DNA of 7,031 nucleotides, from the NCBI GenBank assembly GCA_002506425.1, contig DAXO01000013.1:820-7850 (forward strand), written 5' to 3'. Shown here piece by piece: positions 1 through 5,448 of the stretch. The stretch comes from Methanomassiliicoccaceae archaeon UBA480. GTDB taxonomy: Archaea; Thermoplasmatota; Thermoplasmata; Methanomassiliicoccales; Methanomethylophilaceae. The translations under genes were made by a program, and so were the position numbers. Every line of letters begins with the position of its first letter. Position 1 is the stretch's first letter. A model generated the notes under the pieces. It made no database searches and was not told the DNA's origin. It worked only from the letters and a program-made list of their open reading frames with translations.

Positions 1-1557
1 CAGTTCGCCCGCAGCATCCTTTCGGTTGACGATCCCGCTACAGTGGATGCCAATCGGATACTTTCGGAGATCGATCCGGAGAAGCTGCTCGATGGGGAGC
101 AGCCGAGGCTTCTGGACGAATGGCAGGTCGCACCCAAGCTGTGGGACGCCGTGAGGCATCACGTGGACCATCACAAGGGCCAGGGCCAGTTCATTCTTAC
201 AGGCTCCTCCGTGCCTGCCGACATCTCGGAGACGATCCACTCCGGCACAGGAAGATTCAGCTGGCTGGTCATGCGTCCGATGACCCTCTTCGAATCGGGA
301 GACTCCACAGGGGATGTGAGTCTTGCATCGTTGTTCGAATCGGGCCAGGTATCGGGATGCTCGGATCTGAACATAGACAGGCTGGCGTTCCTCGTATGCA
401 GAGGAGGATGGCCGGAGTCTATCGATATGGATGAGGACGTGGCTCTGGATCAGGCGTTCGACTACATCGATGCCGTGATCAGAACTGACATGTCGCGCGT
501 GGATGGTGTGGGGAGGGATCCGCAGAAGGTGCGCATGCTCCTCCGGTCGTATGCCAGGAATCAAGGAAGCCAGATCTCGCAGGCCTTCTTGTCTGCAGAG
601 ATATCCTCCGATGACAGGGCCGGCGTGTCCGAAGAGACGGTGTCGGAGTATCTCAAGGCGCTCAGGAAGCTGCATGTCGTGGAGGATATGGGCGCATGGA
701 ACCCGAATCTGCGTTCGAAGACCGCAGTCCGCACATCCGATACGAGATATTTCGTCGACCCGTCCCTGGCGGCTGCATCGCTCAGGATAGGCCCGAAGGA
801 TCTGATAAACGATCTGAACACATTCGGCTTCTTCTTCGAAGCTCTGGTGATCAGGGATCTCAGGGTCTACGCCGAATCGTTGGATGGAGATGTCTACCAC
901 TACAGGGACAACATGAACAACGAATGCGACGCTGTGATCCATCTCCGGGACGGGAGGTACGCCCTTCTGGAAGTGAAGCTCGGCGGCTCCACCCTGGTGA
1001 ACGAAGGAGCCGAGGCATTGAAGAAGGTGCTAAGGAGGATCGATACCGACAGGATGGGAACGCCCGCATTCATGGCCGTCGTCACGGGCACCGACCGCTA
1101 CGCATACAGGCGCGACGACGGCGTGCTGGTCGTTCCGATCGGCGCATTGAAGAACCGATCCCGTCTGTCGATGCGGAACGATAGTCGGAGGCCGGCCCCG
1201 TTCGGACGGGACCGGTCCGGGCATCACTGCCCCATCGCTTCTCTCACGTGCCTGACGAAGAGCTCTCTGAATCCTTCGAACTCGCCAAGGCCCCTGATGA
1301 CGCATTCGACGGAGAATCCCTCTGAGGTCAGGAAGGACTTGAGCGAGTCGTCATCGTCTCCGGCCATGTCGTTGTTGGCGTGGTCGCCCGCGACGATCAT
1401 GAACGGCACCGTGACGACCTCGCGGCATTTCGCATGGTTCATCAGACGGACGGTGTCCTCGAAGGACGGGAATCCCTCCACCGTGGTCACGAACACGTTG
1501 CCGATCCCGGCGCTCCAGAGCTTCATCTGCAGCTCGCAGTACGTGGCGTTGGCATAG
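1..1557 (+). CDS. DUF4143 ATP-binding protein, 5' partial, with an aberrant C-terminal extension
   Basis: The frame is open from base 1, so the start and the P-loop (Walker A) lie off the left edge; the GTG at 43 is internal. Seen: a Walker B-like LLDEWQ at 109-126, then a GQFILTGS sensor-like strand near 184-207, and the DUF4143 signature MRPMTLFESG near 271-300. A winged-helix-like middle follows. The C-terminal part looks PD-(D/E)XK-like, with Asp at 928-930 and an E-x-K at 970-978 (ALLEVKLGG). Known: these are AAA-type ATPases of unclear role, often in many lineage-specific copies. The recognisable protein ends at VVPIGALKN (1155). The frame then continues for 133 codons without family similarity that I recognise, reading antisense over the last 334 bases of the convergent gene cbiK and stopping at TAG 1555-1557. 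The codon after LKN is CGA, one base from TGA. I infer stop-codon loss, sequence error or decay; the functional end is probably about 1158. Confidence 0.78.
   Translation, partial: QFARSILSVDDPATVDANRILSEIDPEKLLDGEQPRLLDEWQVAPKLWDAVRHHVDHHKGQGQFILTGSSVPADISETIHSGTGRFSWLVMRPMTLFESGDSTGDVSLASLFESGQVSGCSDLNIDRLAFLVCRGGWPESIDMDEDVALDQAFDYIDAVIRTDMSRVDGVGRDPQKVRMLLRSYARNQGSQISQAFLSAEISSDDRAGVSEETVSEYLKALRKLHVVEDMGAWNPNLRSKTAVRTSDTRYFVDPSLAAASLRIGPKDLINDLNTFGFFFEALVIRDLRVYAESLDGDVYHYRDNMNNECDAVIHLRDGRYALLEVKLGGSTLVNEGAEALKKVLRRIDTDRMGTPAFMAVVTGTDRYAYRRDDGVLVVPIGALKNRSRLSMRNDSRRPAPFGRDRSGHHCPIASLTCLTKSSLNPSNSPRPLMTHSTENPSEVRKDLSESSSSPAMSLLAWSPATIMNGTVTTSRHFAWFIRRTVSSKDGNPSTVVTNTLPIPALQSFICSSQYVALA
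1190..1217. terminator. Hairpin between the ATPase gene and cbiK
   Basis: GGCCGG (1190-1195) pairs with CCGGTC (1212-1217, one G-U). After a C/A mismatch, CCCGT (1197-1201) pairs with ACGGG (1206-1210), leaving the loop TCGG. This stem lies between two convergent genes, just after the expected ATPase end, and could serve both directions. No T-tract follows on either strand, and archaeal termination depends mainly on T-tracts, so the terminator role is inferred. Confidence 0.4.
1219..1232 (-). terminator. Short hairpin holding the cbiK stop codon
   Basis: GGGCA (1219-1223) and TGCCC (1228-1232) form a perfect 5-bp stem. Its 4-base loop contains the cbiK TGA (1224-1226, minus strand). It stands 1 base from the larger 1190-1217 hairpin, making a tandem pair at the 3' end of cbiK. 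A role in 3'-end formation or stability is inference. Confidence 0.3.
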
Positions 1558-2006
1558 TGCTCGGTACCGTGTCCCATGAGGACGAGGCCTTTGCCCTCGC
1601 ACAGCGGGAGCAGGCAGGAGCGGATCGCGCCGACAGCGGCATCGTAGTCCTCGGAAGTGGTGAGCAGAGGCCTTCCTATGCTCAGCTTCCCGATGGATCC
1701 CGCATGCTCGGAGACGATCCTGACGATGTCGTCGAACTCGGTGCCGTTCATTATGAGGGTCGGCTGCACCACGACCTCGTCGAATCCCTCCGCGGAGAGC
1801 TTCTCCATGGCGTCGGTGACGTAGTCGATGCGGACCCCGTCGCGCTGGTTGACCTTCTTGATGATCATGCGGCTGGTCCAGGCGCGCCTGACCTCCCAAT
1901 CGGGGAACTCCTCTGCGATGCGACCCTCGATGGCGTCTATGGTCTTCGCGCGGGTGTCGTTGTAGCTGGTTCCGAAGCTGGTGACTAGAATCGCTTTCTT
2001 GCTCAT
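1224..2006 (-). CDS. cbiK: Sirohydrochlorin cobaltochelatase, CbiK type
   Basis: This 260-aa cytoplasmic enzyme is predicted to insert Co2+ into sirohydrochlorin in the anaerobic (early-cobalt) cobalamin pathway. Seen: the N-terminal MSKKAILVTSFGTS strand typical of CbiK, a GHGTEH motif with His146, the VEGFP segment with Glu177, and AGDHANNDMAGDDDDS with His209. His146, Glu177 and His209 match the positions of metal-binding residues in the family. Length is normal and there is no signal peptide. I chose ATG 2006 because the family N-terminus begins there; the frame upstream (to 2138) runs back through the asd terminator and shows no homology. A TATA-like box at 2031-2040 lies about 29 nt ahead and there is no Shine-Dalgarno motif, suggesting a leaderless mRNA. 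No other cobalamin gene is adjacent. In methanogens the same substrate also takes nickel for F430 (CfbA); CfbA proteins are much shorter, so CbiK is preferred. Confidence 0.9.
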   Translation of the reverse strand: MSKKAILVTSFGTSYNDTRAKTIDAIEGRIAEEFPDWEVRRAWTSRMIIKKVNQRDGVRIDYVTDAMEKLSAEGFDEVVVQPTLIMNGTEFDDIVRIVSEHAGSIGKLSIGRPLLTTSEDYDAAVGAIRSCLLPLCEGKGLVLMGHGTEHYANATYCELQMKLWSAGIGNVFVTTVEGFPSFEDTVRLMNHAKCREVVTVPFMIVAGDHANNDMAGDDDDSLKSFLTSEGFSVECVIRGLGEFEGFRELFVRHVREAMGQ

Positions 2007-2030
2007 CGTTGGGATGTATCGTCCAACGCC

Positions 2031-2040
2031 GATAAAATGG
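2031..2040 (-). promoter_or_regulatory. TATA-like promoter element of cbiK
   Basis: The minus strand reads CCATTTTATC here, centred about 29 nt ahead of the cbiK ATG. That spacing fits a leaderless archaeal transcript. The element directly follows the asd terminator hairpin, so its T-run may also help end the asd transcript. Confidence 0.42.
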
Positions 2041-2046
2041 AAACGG

Positions 2047-2069
2047 GGGCGCCCCTCGACGGGACGCCC
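2047..2069 (-). terminator. Terminator hairpin of asd
   Basis: GGGCG (2047-2051) pairs with CGCCC (2065-2069) and CCC (2053-2055) pairs with GGG (2061-2063). On the minus strand the 2052/2064 pair is a G-U wobble, giving a 9-bp stem with a 5-base loop. It lies 13 bases past the asd stop and is followed on the minus strand by TTT and TTTT runs. Confidence 0.55.
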
Positions 2070-2082
2070 GGTTTTGACGGGA

Positions 2083-3147
2083 TCAGAGGATTCCCTTGGC
2101 TTTGGCGAGCTCTGCGTTGAGTACGGATCCTCCCGCACCGCCCCTCAGGGTGTTGTGGGACATGGCGAAGGCCTTGTAGTATCCGTTGCTCTGTCTGAGC
2201 CTTCCGATGGTGACGGCCATTCCGCGGGCCCTCTCGGGCTTGCCGGCCATGGCGTCGAACACGGGCTGCGGGCGGTTCTCCTCGTGCCTGACGATGATGG
2301 GCTGGTCCGGAGCGGAGGGAAGGCCCAGGGTCTGGGGCTCGCCGCGGAATCCCGCGAGGCAGGCCTCCAGCTCGTCGAGGGAGGGCTGGGCATCGGTGTC
2401 GAGGACCAGGGATTCTAGGTGCCCGTCGATTACGGGGACCCTGGCGCAGTTCGCCATGACCTTGAACGGGGCGTAGCGGAACTCGCCTTCGGAGTAGGTT
2501 CCGAGCATCTTGGCGAGCTCGGTCTCCATCTTCTCCTCCTCGTGGCTGATGAACGGGACGACGTTGCCGACAGCATCGAGGGAGGGGACTCCGGGGTATC
2601 CGGCACCCGAAAGGGCCTGGTAGGTCGATACGAAGACCTGCTTCAGTCCGAACGCCTGGTTGATGGCGTGCAGGGGTGCGGCGATGCCGGTCGACGAGCA
2701 GTTCGCGTTGGTCACGATGTATCCGCCGCTCTCGCCGTAGGTGGGCTGGTCCTTCACGGCATCGAACTGGCCGGGGTTGACCTCGGGGATGATGATCGGG
2801 ACGTGGGGATCCATCCTGTGGGATCCGGCGTTCGTGAACACGGCGACACCGGCCTTCGCCAGTTCGGTCTCGGTCGGTCCGGCGAGGTCCGAGGGTATGC
2901 CGCTGAATGCGATTCTGCAGTTCTCGGAGATCTTCTTGATGTCCATGGTCTCGATCCTGCGGTCCATGGTCTCGTCCAGATAGACGTGGTCCCTGACCTT
3001 CAGGACGTCGCCGAGCCTCTTGCCCTGCGACCTCTCGGATGCGTAGAGCCCCTCGATCTCGAACCAGGGGTGGTCCTCCAGCATCTGGACGAACCTCTGG
3101 CCGATCATACCGGTCGCTCCAAGCACGGCTACGCTGATCTTGCTCAT
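2083..3147 (-). CDS. asd: Aspartate-semialdehyde dehydrogenase (archaeal/fungal type)
   Basis: Converts L-aspartyl-4-phosphate and NADPH to L-aspartate 4-semialdehyde, the branch point to lysine/diaminopimelate, threonine and methionine. Seen in 354 aa: the nucleotide-binding GATGMIG at residues 10-16, the catalytic Cys150 in TNANCSSTG, Gln177 in TYQALSGAG, Arg236 in CARVPV and the active-site His243 in DGH, ending with the NTLRGGAGGSVLNAE segment. Length, motifs and order match the archaeal/fungal class rather than the usual bacterial one. The ATG at 3147 is supported by AAGGAG 8 nt upstream. It has its own promoter-like element in the 62-bp gap behind the Sel1 gene and a terminator after its stop, so it is probably monocistronic. 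No kinase (lysC) or other pathway gene is adjacent. Complete and intact. Confidence 0.97.
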   Translation of the reverse strand: MSKISVAVLGATGMIGQRFVQMLEDHPWFEIEGLYASERSQGKRLGDVLKVRDHVYLDETMDRRIETMDIKKISENCRIAFSGIPSDLAGPTETELAKAGVAVFTNAGSHRMDPHVPIIIPEVNPGQFDAVKDQPTYGESGGYIVTNANCSSTGIAAPLHAINQAFGLKQVFVSTYQALSGAGYPGVPSLDAVGNVVPFISHEEEKMETELAKMLGTYSEGEFRYAPFKVMANCARVPVIDGHLESLVLDTDAQPSLDELEACLAGFRGEPQTLGLPSAPDQPIIVRHEENRPQPVFDAMAGKPERARGMAVTIGRLRQSNGYYKAFAMSHNTLRGGAGGSVLNAELAKAKGIL

Positions 3148-3155
3148 TGGAATGG

Positions 3156-3161
3156 CTCCTT
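3156..3161 (-). promoter_or_regulatory. Ribosome binding site of asd
   Basis: The minus strand reads AAGGAG ending 8 nt before ATG 3147. This fixes the asd start. The same 8-nt spacing is seen for pdxS and pdxT. Confidence 0.65.
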
Positions 3162-3185
3162 AATCGTCCGGGCCATCCCCGCGCG

Positions 3186-3194
3186 GATATATGA
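3186..3194 (-). promoter_or_regulatory. TATA box of asd
   Basis: ATATAT at 3187-3192 stands out in a G+C-rich gap. A start site about 26 nt downstream would fall near 3164, giving a leader of about 17 nt that includes the Shine-Dalgarno motif. This argues that asd is transcribed separately from the Sel1 gene upstream. Confidence 0.5.
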
Positions 3195-3209
3195 TGTTGT
3201 GGACGGCCG

Positions 3210-3875
3210 TCACTTGCAGGTCTTGCCGTCGGCCATGTCGTACCAGCGGTCGGATTCCCCGATGTCCACGTCGACGCCGTCTCCCGTGCGGTACATGTTG
3301 CCCAGGAGGATCTGGGCGCCCTTGTGCCTGTTGAGCGCCGCGGACGTGAGCCACCTGACGGCCTCCTCCGGGTCCCTGTCCACTCCGGCTCCCGTCTTGT
3401 AGAACTGCCCGAGGACGAACTGGGCCTCCGCGTTCCCTGCATCGGCTCCCTTCCTCATCCATTCGGCCGAAGCCTTCAGATCCCGGGGCATGTCCTTGCC
3501 GGTGAAGTGGAGCAGCCCGAGCTCGTACATGGCCCTCGCGTCCCTGTCGGCGACGGCCTCGAGGAACCTCGCCGCCTTCGCGGGATCCTTCTCCGTGCCG
3601 AGGCCGGAGAGGTACATCTTCCCGAGATAGTATCCTGAATTGGCGCATCCGTGGTCGTACGCCTTCTGGAACCAGCTGAGGGCGACCCCGTAGTCCTTGT
3701 CGATGCCCTGGCCCCTGGCGTACATGAGTCCCAGGCAGTACTCCGCATCGGGATTCTCCGTGCGCGCCTCGCGTATGAAAACCGAGTATGCGTCGACGTA
3801 GCTGCGCTCGTCCCTGTTGCGGATGACGAACTTCGCCCACTCGAGGGGCTCCATCTGCCTGTCGATCGCACTCAT
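3210..3875 (-). CDS. Sel1-like repeat protein
   Basis: This 221-aa protein consists of a short helical N-terminus (residues 1-43) and five tandem Sel1-like/TPR-type repeats at about 44-77, 78-113, 114-148, 149-185 and 186-221. Each carries the pattern A-x-x-x-LG-x-x-Y-x-x-G-x-G followed by D-x-x-x-A-x-x-W-x-x-x-A. Repeat 3 is divergent (FTGKDMPRD) and repeat 5 is incomplete, ending in KTCK. There is no signal peptide or membrane segment, so it should be cytoplasmic. Known: Sel1 repeats form alpha-solenoid scaffolds for protein-protein contacts; no enzyme activity is expected and the partner cannot be told from here. The ATG at 3875 is supported by a TATA-like box 27 nt upstream, suggesting a leaderless or nearly leaderless mRNA; AGGGA 7 nt before the ATG could alternatively act as a weak ribosome site. 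It is divergent from the MFS gene. Confidence 0.88.
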   Translation of the reverse strand: MSAIDRQMEPLEWAKFVIRNRDERSYVDAYSVFIREARTENPDAEYCLGLMYARGQGIDKDYGVALSWFQKAYDHGCANSGYYLGKMYLSGLGTEKDPAKAARFLEAVADRDARAMYELGLLHFTGKDMPRDLKASAEWMRKGADAGNAEAQFVLGQFYKTGAGVDRDPEEAVRWLTSAALNRHKGAQILLGNMYRTGDGVDVDIGESDRWYDMADGKTCK

Positions 3876-3897
3876 AGCATCTTCCCTAATCGGTTCT

Positions 3898-3907
3898 CAT
3901 AATTAAG
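3898..3907 (-). promoter_or_regulatory. TATA-like promoter element of the Sel1 gene
   Basis: The minus strand reads CTTAATTATG, centred about 27 nt before ATG 3875. It is one of two oppositely oriented AT-rich boxes in the 100-bp divergent region 3876-3975. Confidence 0.45.
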
Positions 3908-3914
3908 AAATTCT

Positions 3915-3944
3915 GGGTTAGACGGTCGAAATGTCGTTCAACCC
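3915..3944. repeat. Imperfect inverted repeat between divergent promoters
   Basis: GGGTT (3915-3919) pairs with AACCC (3940-3944), and inside it GAC (3921-3923) with GTC (3933-3935). The arms are not evenly spaced. It lies exactly between the two divergent TATA-like boxes, where a shared operator could sit. The match is short and may be chance. Confidence 0.2.
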
Positions 3945-3946
3945 CG

Positions 3947-3953
3947 TTAAATA
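3947..3953 (+). promoter_or_regulatory. TATA box of the MFS gene
   Basis: TTAAATA is centred at 3950, 26 nt before the ATG at 3976. This is the canonical archaeal TATA-to-start-site distance, so transcription probably begins on the A of that ATG. It supports ATG 3976 over GTG 3964. Confidence 0.48.
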
Positions 3954-3975
3954 GGATTACGGAGTGACCGTGCTC

Positions 3976-5298
3976 ATGGCGGAATGCGGGGAAGGCGCTC
4001 TGGAGCGTCTGAAGAGATACAGATGGGCGGTCTTCGCCGTGCTCGCGGTGGGCTACTTCTTCGTGTATTTCCACCGGATGTCAGTCAGCGTCGTCGGATC
4101 CGACATCGTGGAGGAGGTCGGAGGGACAATCGGCATCCTCAGCAGCGTGTATTTCTGGACGTACACGGCGATGCAGATCCCGTGCGGTCTGCTCACCGAC
4201 CGCTTCGGCCCGAGGGCCGTGTCCACGGCGTTCCTTGTCGTCGCTTCGATAGGATCTCTGTTGACATCGTTCGGAGGGAGCTTCTGGATGATGGTTCTGG
4301 GGAAGATCATGATCGCTGCGGGGATGGCCGTGGTGTACGTTCCCCTGATGAAGCTGGTCTCCGTCTGGTTCCCCAAGCGCGACTACGCCGTGCTGAGCGG
4401 CGTCGTCATAGCTGTGGGGAATGTCGGAGCAATAGCGGCCAGCGGGCCTCTCAGCCTCCTCGCGGAGGCGGTCGGATGGAGGGAGGTCTTCCTCATACTC
4501 GGGGTGATCACGCTCCTTCTCGCGGCATCCTGCGCCCTCGTCATAAGGGACCATCCGCGCCAGAAGGGCTTCCCGTCGGTGGAGGAGTCGGAAGGCATCC
4601 CCGCCTCGTCGGATGATTCCGCGGGAAGGGTCCCCGTGCTCAAGGGGCTCCGCATCGTCGTTTCCGGAGGAAGGAGGTTCTGGCCTTGCGCGCTCGCCTA
4701 CTTCCTGGTATACGGCTCGATAATGGTGTTCCAGGGCACCTGGGCGATAAAGTACTTCAATTCGGTCTACGGGTTCGCGCTCTCCGCCGCATGGATGATC
4801 ACGGCGCTCGGAATCGGGAAGATCCTGTCCACCGTCGCGATAGGCGCGCTGACGACCAAAGGTGTCATAACGTCGAAGAGGAGCGCCATGATATGCGGGA
4901 CGGCGGCGTTCGCCGCAGTCTGGGCGGTCATCTTCCTGTTCGCCGGAAGGATCGACAGCTACTGGTTCTGGTTCTCCGTGAGCTTCCTGTTCGGATTCTT
5001 CGGAGGGTTCATGACCCTGACTTTCGCAGCCATCAAGGAGTGGTACCCCATCGCGATCGCGGGGACGGCGGTCTCGGCCGCCAACATCTTCCTGTTCCTC
5101 GGAGCTAGCGTGGGCACGACCGTATCCGGATGGATGATCGGCACCTCGTACACCCTCGGGAACTTCTCCGCCGTATGGGGCCTGATGCTCGCGTTCGCCG
5201 TCGTCGCGGTCGCTCTGCTCCTGCTCTTCAGGGAGAAGTCGGAGACGGATCCCGTGTTCGGCGTCGAGGAGGTCCGCAGGGCCGAGGAGGGCTCCTGA
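3976..5298 (+). CDS. Major facilitator superfamily transporter
   Basis: A 440-aa inner-membrane secondary transporter with about 12 predicted helices at 16-33, 52-72, 82-100, 104-126, 137-160, 169-191, then 226-246, 256-281, 292-312, 317-340, 349-372 and 383-408. The halves are joined by a charged cytoplasmic loop (192-225). MFS motif A is clear after helix 2 (GLLTDRFGPR, residues 71-80). Helix 1 ends in YFHRMSVSVV, with a buried Arg34 as in anion or organophosphate-type MFS carriers, so an anionic substrate is possible; the substrate cannot be assigned. The C-terminal 30 residues are charged and soluble. The start is chosen from the TATA spacing; GTG 3964 in the same frame would add 4 residues. 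No neighbouring enzyme hints at a substrate, and a separate promoter is visible for pdxS downstream, so co-transcription with pdxST is not needed. Confidence 0.88.
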   Translation: MAECGEGALERLKRYRWAVFAVLAVGYFFVYFHRMSVSVVGSDIVEEVGGTIGILSSVYFWTYTAMQIPCGLLTDRFGPRAVSTAFLVVASIGSLLTSFGGSFWMMVLGKIMIAAGMAVVYVPLMKLVSVWFPKRDYAVLSGVVIAVGNVGAIAASGPLSLLAEAVGWREVFLILGVITLLLAASCALVIRDHPRQKGFPSVEESEGIPASSDDSAGRVPVLKGLRIVVSGGRRFWPCALAYFLVYGSIMVFQGTWAIKYFNSVYGFALSAAWMITALGIGKILSTVAIGALTTKGVITSKRSAMICGTAAFAAVWAVIFLFAGRIDSYWFWFSVSFLFGFFGGFMTLTFAAIKEWYPIAIAGTAVSAANIFLFLGASVGTTVSGWMIGTSYTLGNFSAVWGLMLAFAVVAVALLLLFREKSETDPVFGVEEVRRAEEGS

Positions 5299-5302
5299 GC
5301 CC
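5289..5302 (+). terminator. Hairpin spanning the MFS stop codon
   Basis: GGGCTC (5289-5294) pairs perfectly with GAGCCC (5297-5302) around a 2-base spacer; the TGA stop (5296-5298) lies in the spacer and 3' arm. CGTTTCC follows, with only a short T-run; a TTTT occurs later at 5368-5371. It is a possible transcription terminator or 3'-end stabiliser. Confidence 0.4.
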
Positions 5303-5372
5303 CGTTTCCGACAGATGCGACGATTCTGTAGATGTATTCTAAGAAGCGTAGATGCACAGAAACGGTATTTTA

Positions 5373-5402
5373 CCTATTCCCAGTGGGAAATATGTAAATA
5401 GG
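5373..5402. repeat. Inverted repeat overlapping the pdxS TATA box
   Basis: Outer arms CCTATT (5373-5378) and AATAGG (5397-5402) flank inner arms TTCCC (5377-5381) and GGGAA (5385-5389). The right outer arm overlaps the presumed TATA box, so a bound protein could block TBP. It is a candidate operator; no regulator can be named. Confidence 0.33.
5385..5400 (+). promoter_or_regulatory. BRE and TATA box of pdxST
   Basis: A purine-rich GGGAAA (BRE-like) runs straight into TATGTAAATA, centred at about 5395. A start site 26 nt later falls near 5421, leaving a leader of about 28 nt that begins just before the UUCG hairpin. It is the most AT-rich stretch in the 5299-5448 gap. Confidence 0.58.
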
Positions 5403-5422
5403 GTCTCAAGGTTTCTCGGCGA

Positions 5423-5440
5423 GCCACTTCGGTGGCAGGA
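5423..5440 (+). promoter_or_regulatory. UUCG-capped leader hairpin and ribosome site of pdxS
   Basis: GCCAC (5423-5427) pairs with GTGGC (5432-5436) around TTCG, giving the extra-stable C(UUCG)G tetraloop in RNA. The Shine-Dalgarno AGGA (5437-5440) begins at the very next base and ends 8 nt before ATG 5449. The hairpin would lie about 2 nt from the predicted 5' end of the mRNA. It may protect the transcript or present the ribosome site; a riboswitch is unlikely at this size. Confidence 0.5.
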
Positions 5441-5448
5441 AGACTAAC

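Noticed and set aside
43..45. GTG as the real start of the DUF4143 ATPase
   Set aside because: The frame is open to base 1 and the residues before 43 fit the family. The Walker B motif at 109 needs a P-loop domain of some 60 residues upstream, which must lie outside the window.
1380..1988. Plus-strand frame of 202 codons within cbiK
   Set aside because: It is an antisense shadow of cbiK with no promoter, ribosome site or family motif.
2007..2138. N-terminal extension of CbiK to an ATG at 2138
   Set aside because: It would read back through the asd terminator hairpin and the end of asd. The family N-terminus begins at the ATG ending at 2006, which has a well-placed TATA-like box.
2419..3402. 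Plus-strand frame of 327 codons antisense to asd and the Sel1 gene
   Set aside because: It spans two real genes and their gap, and its Val/Gly/Asp/Leu-rich composition is that of an antisense shadow.
2003..3442. Long minus-strand frame of 479 codons over asd
   Set aside because: It is an alternative frame of asd, rich in Arg, Gly and Pro, as expected for out-of-frame reading of G+C-rich coding DNA. asd itself has every catalytic motif.
5299..5372. Small RNA or riboswitch between the MFS gene and pdxS
   Set aside because: There is a weak ACAGA/TCTGT stem and a twice-repeated GTAGATG, but no extended structure, promoter or conserved riboswitch core. It also lies upstream of the predicted pdxS start site, so it would not be in the leader.
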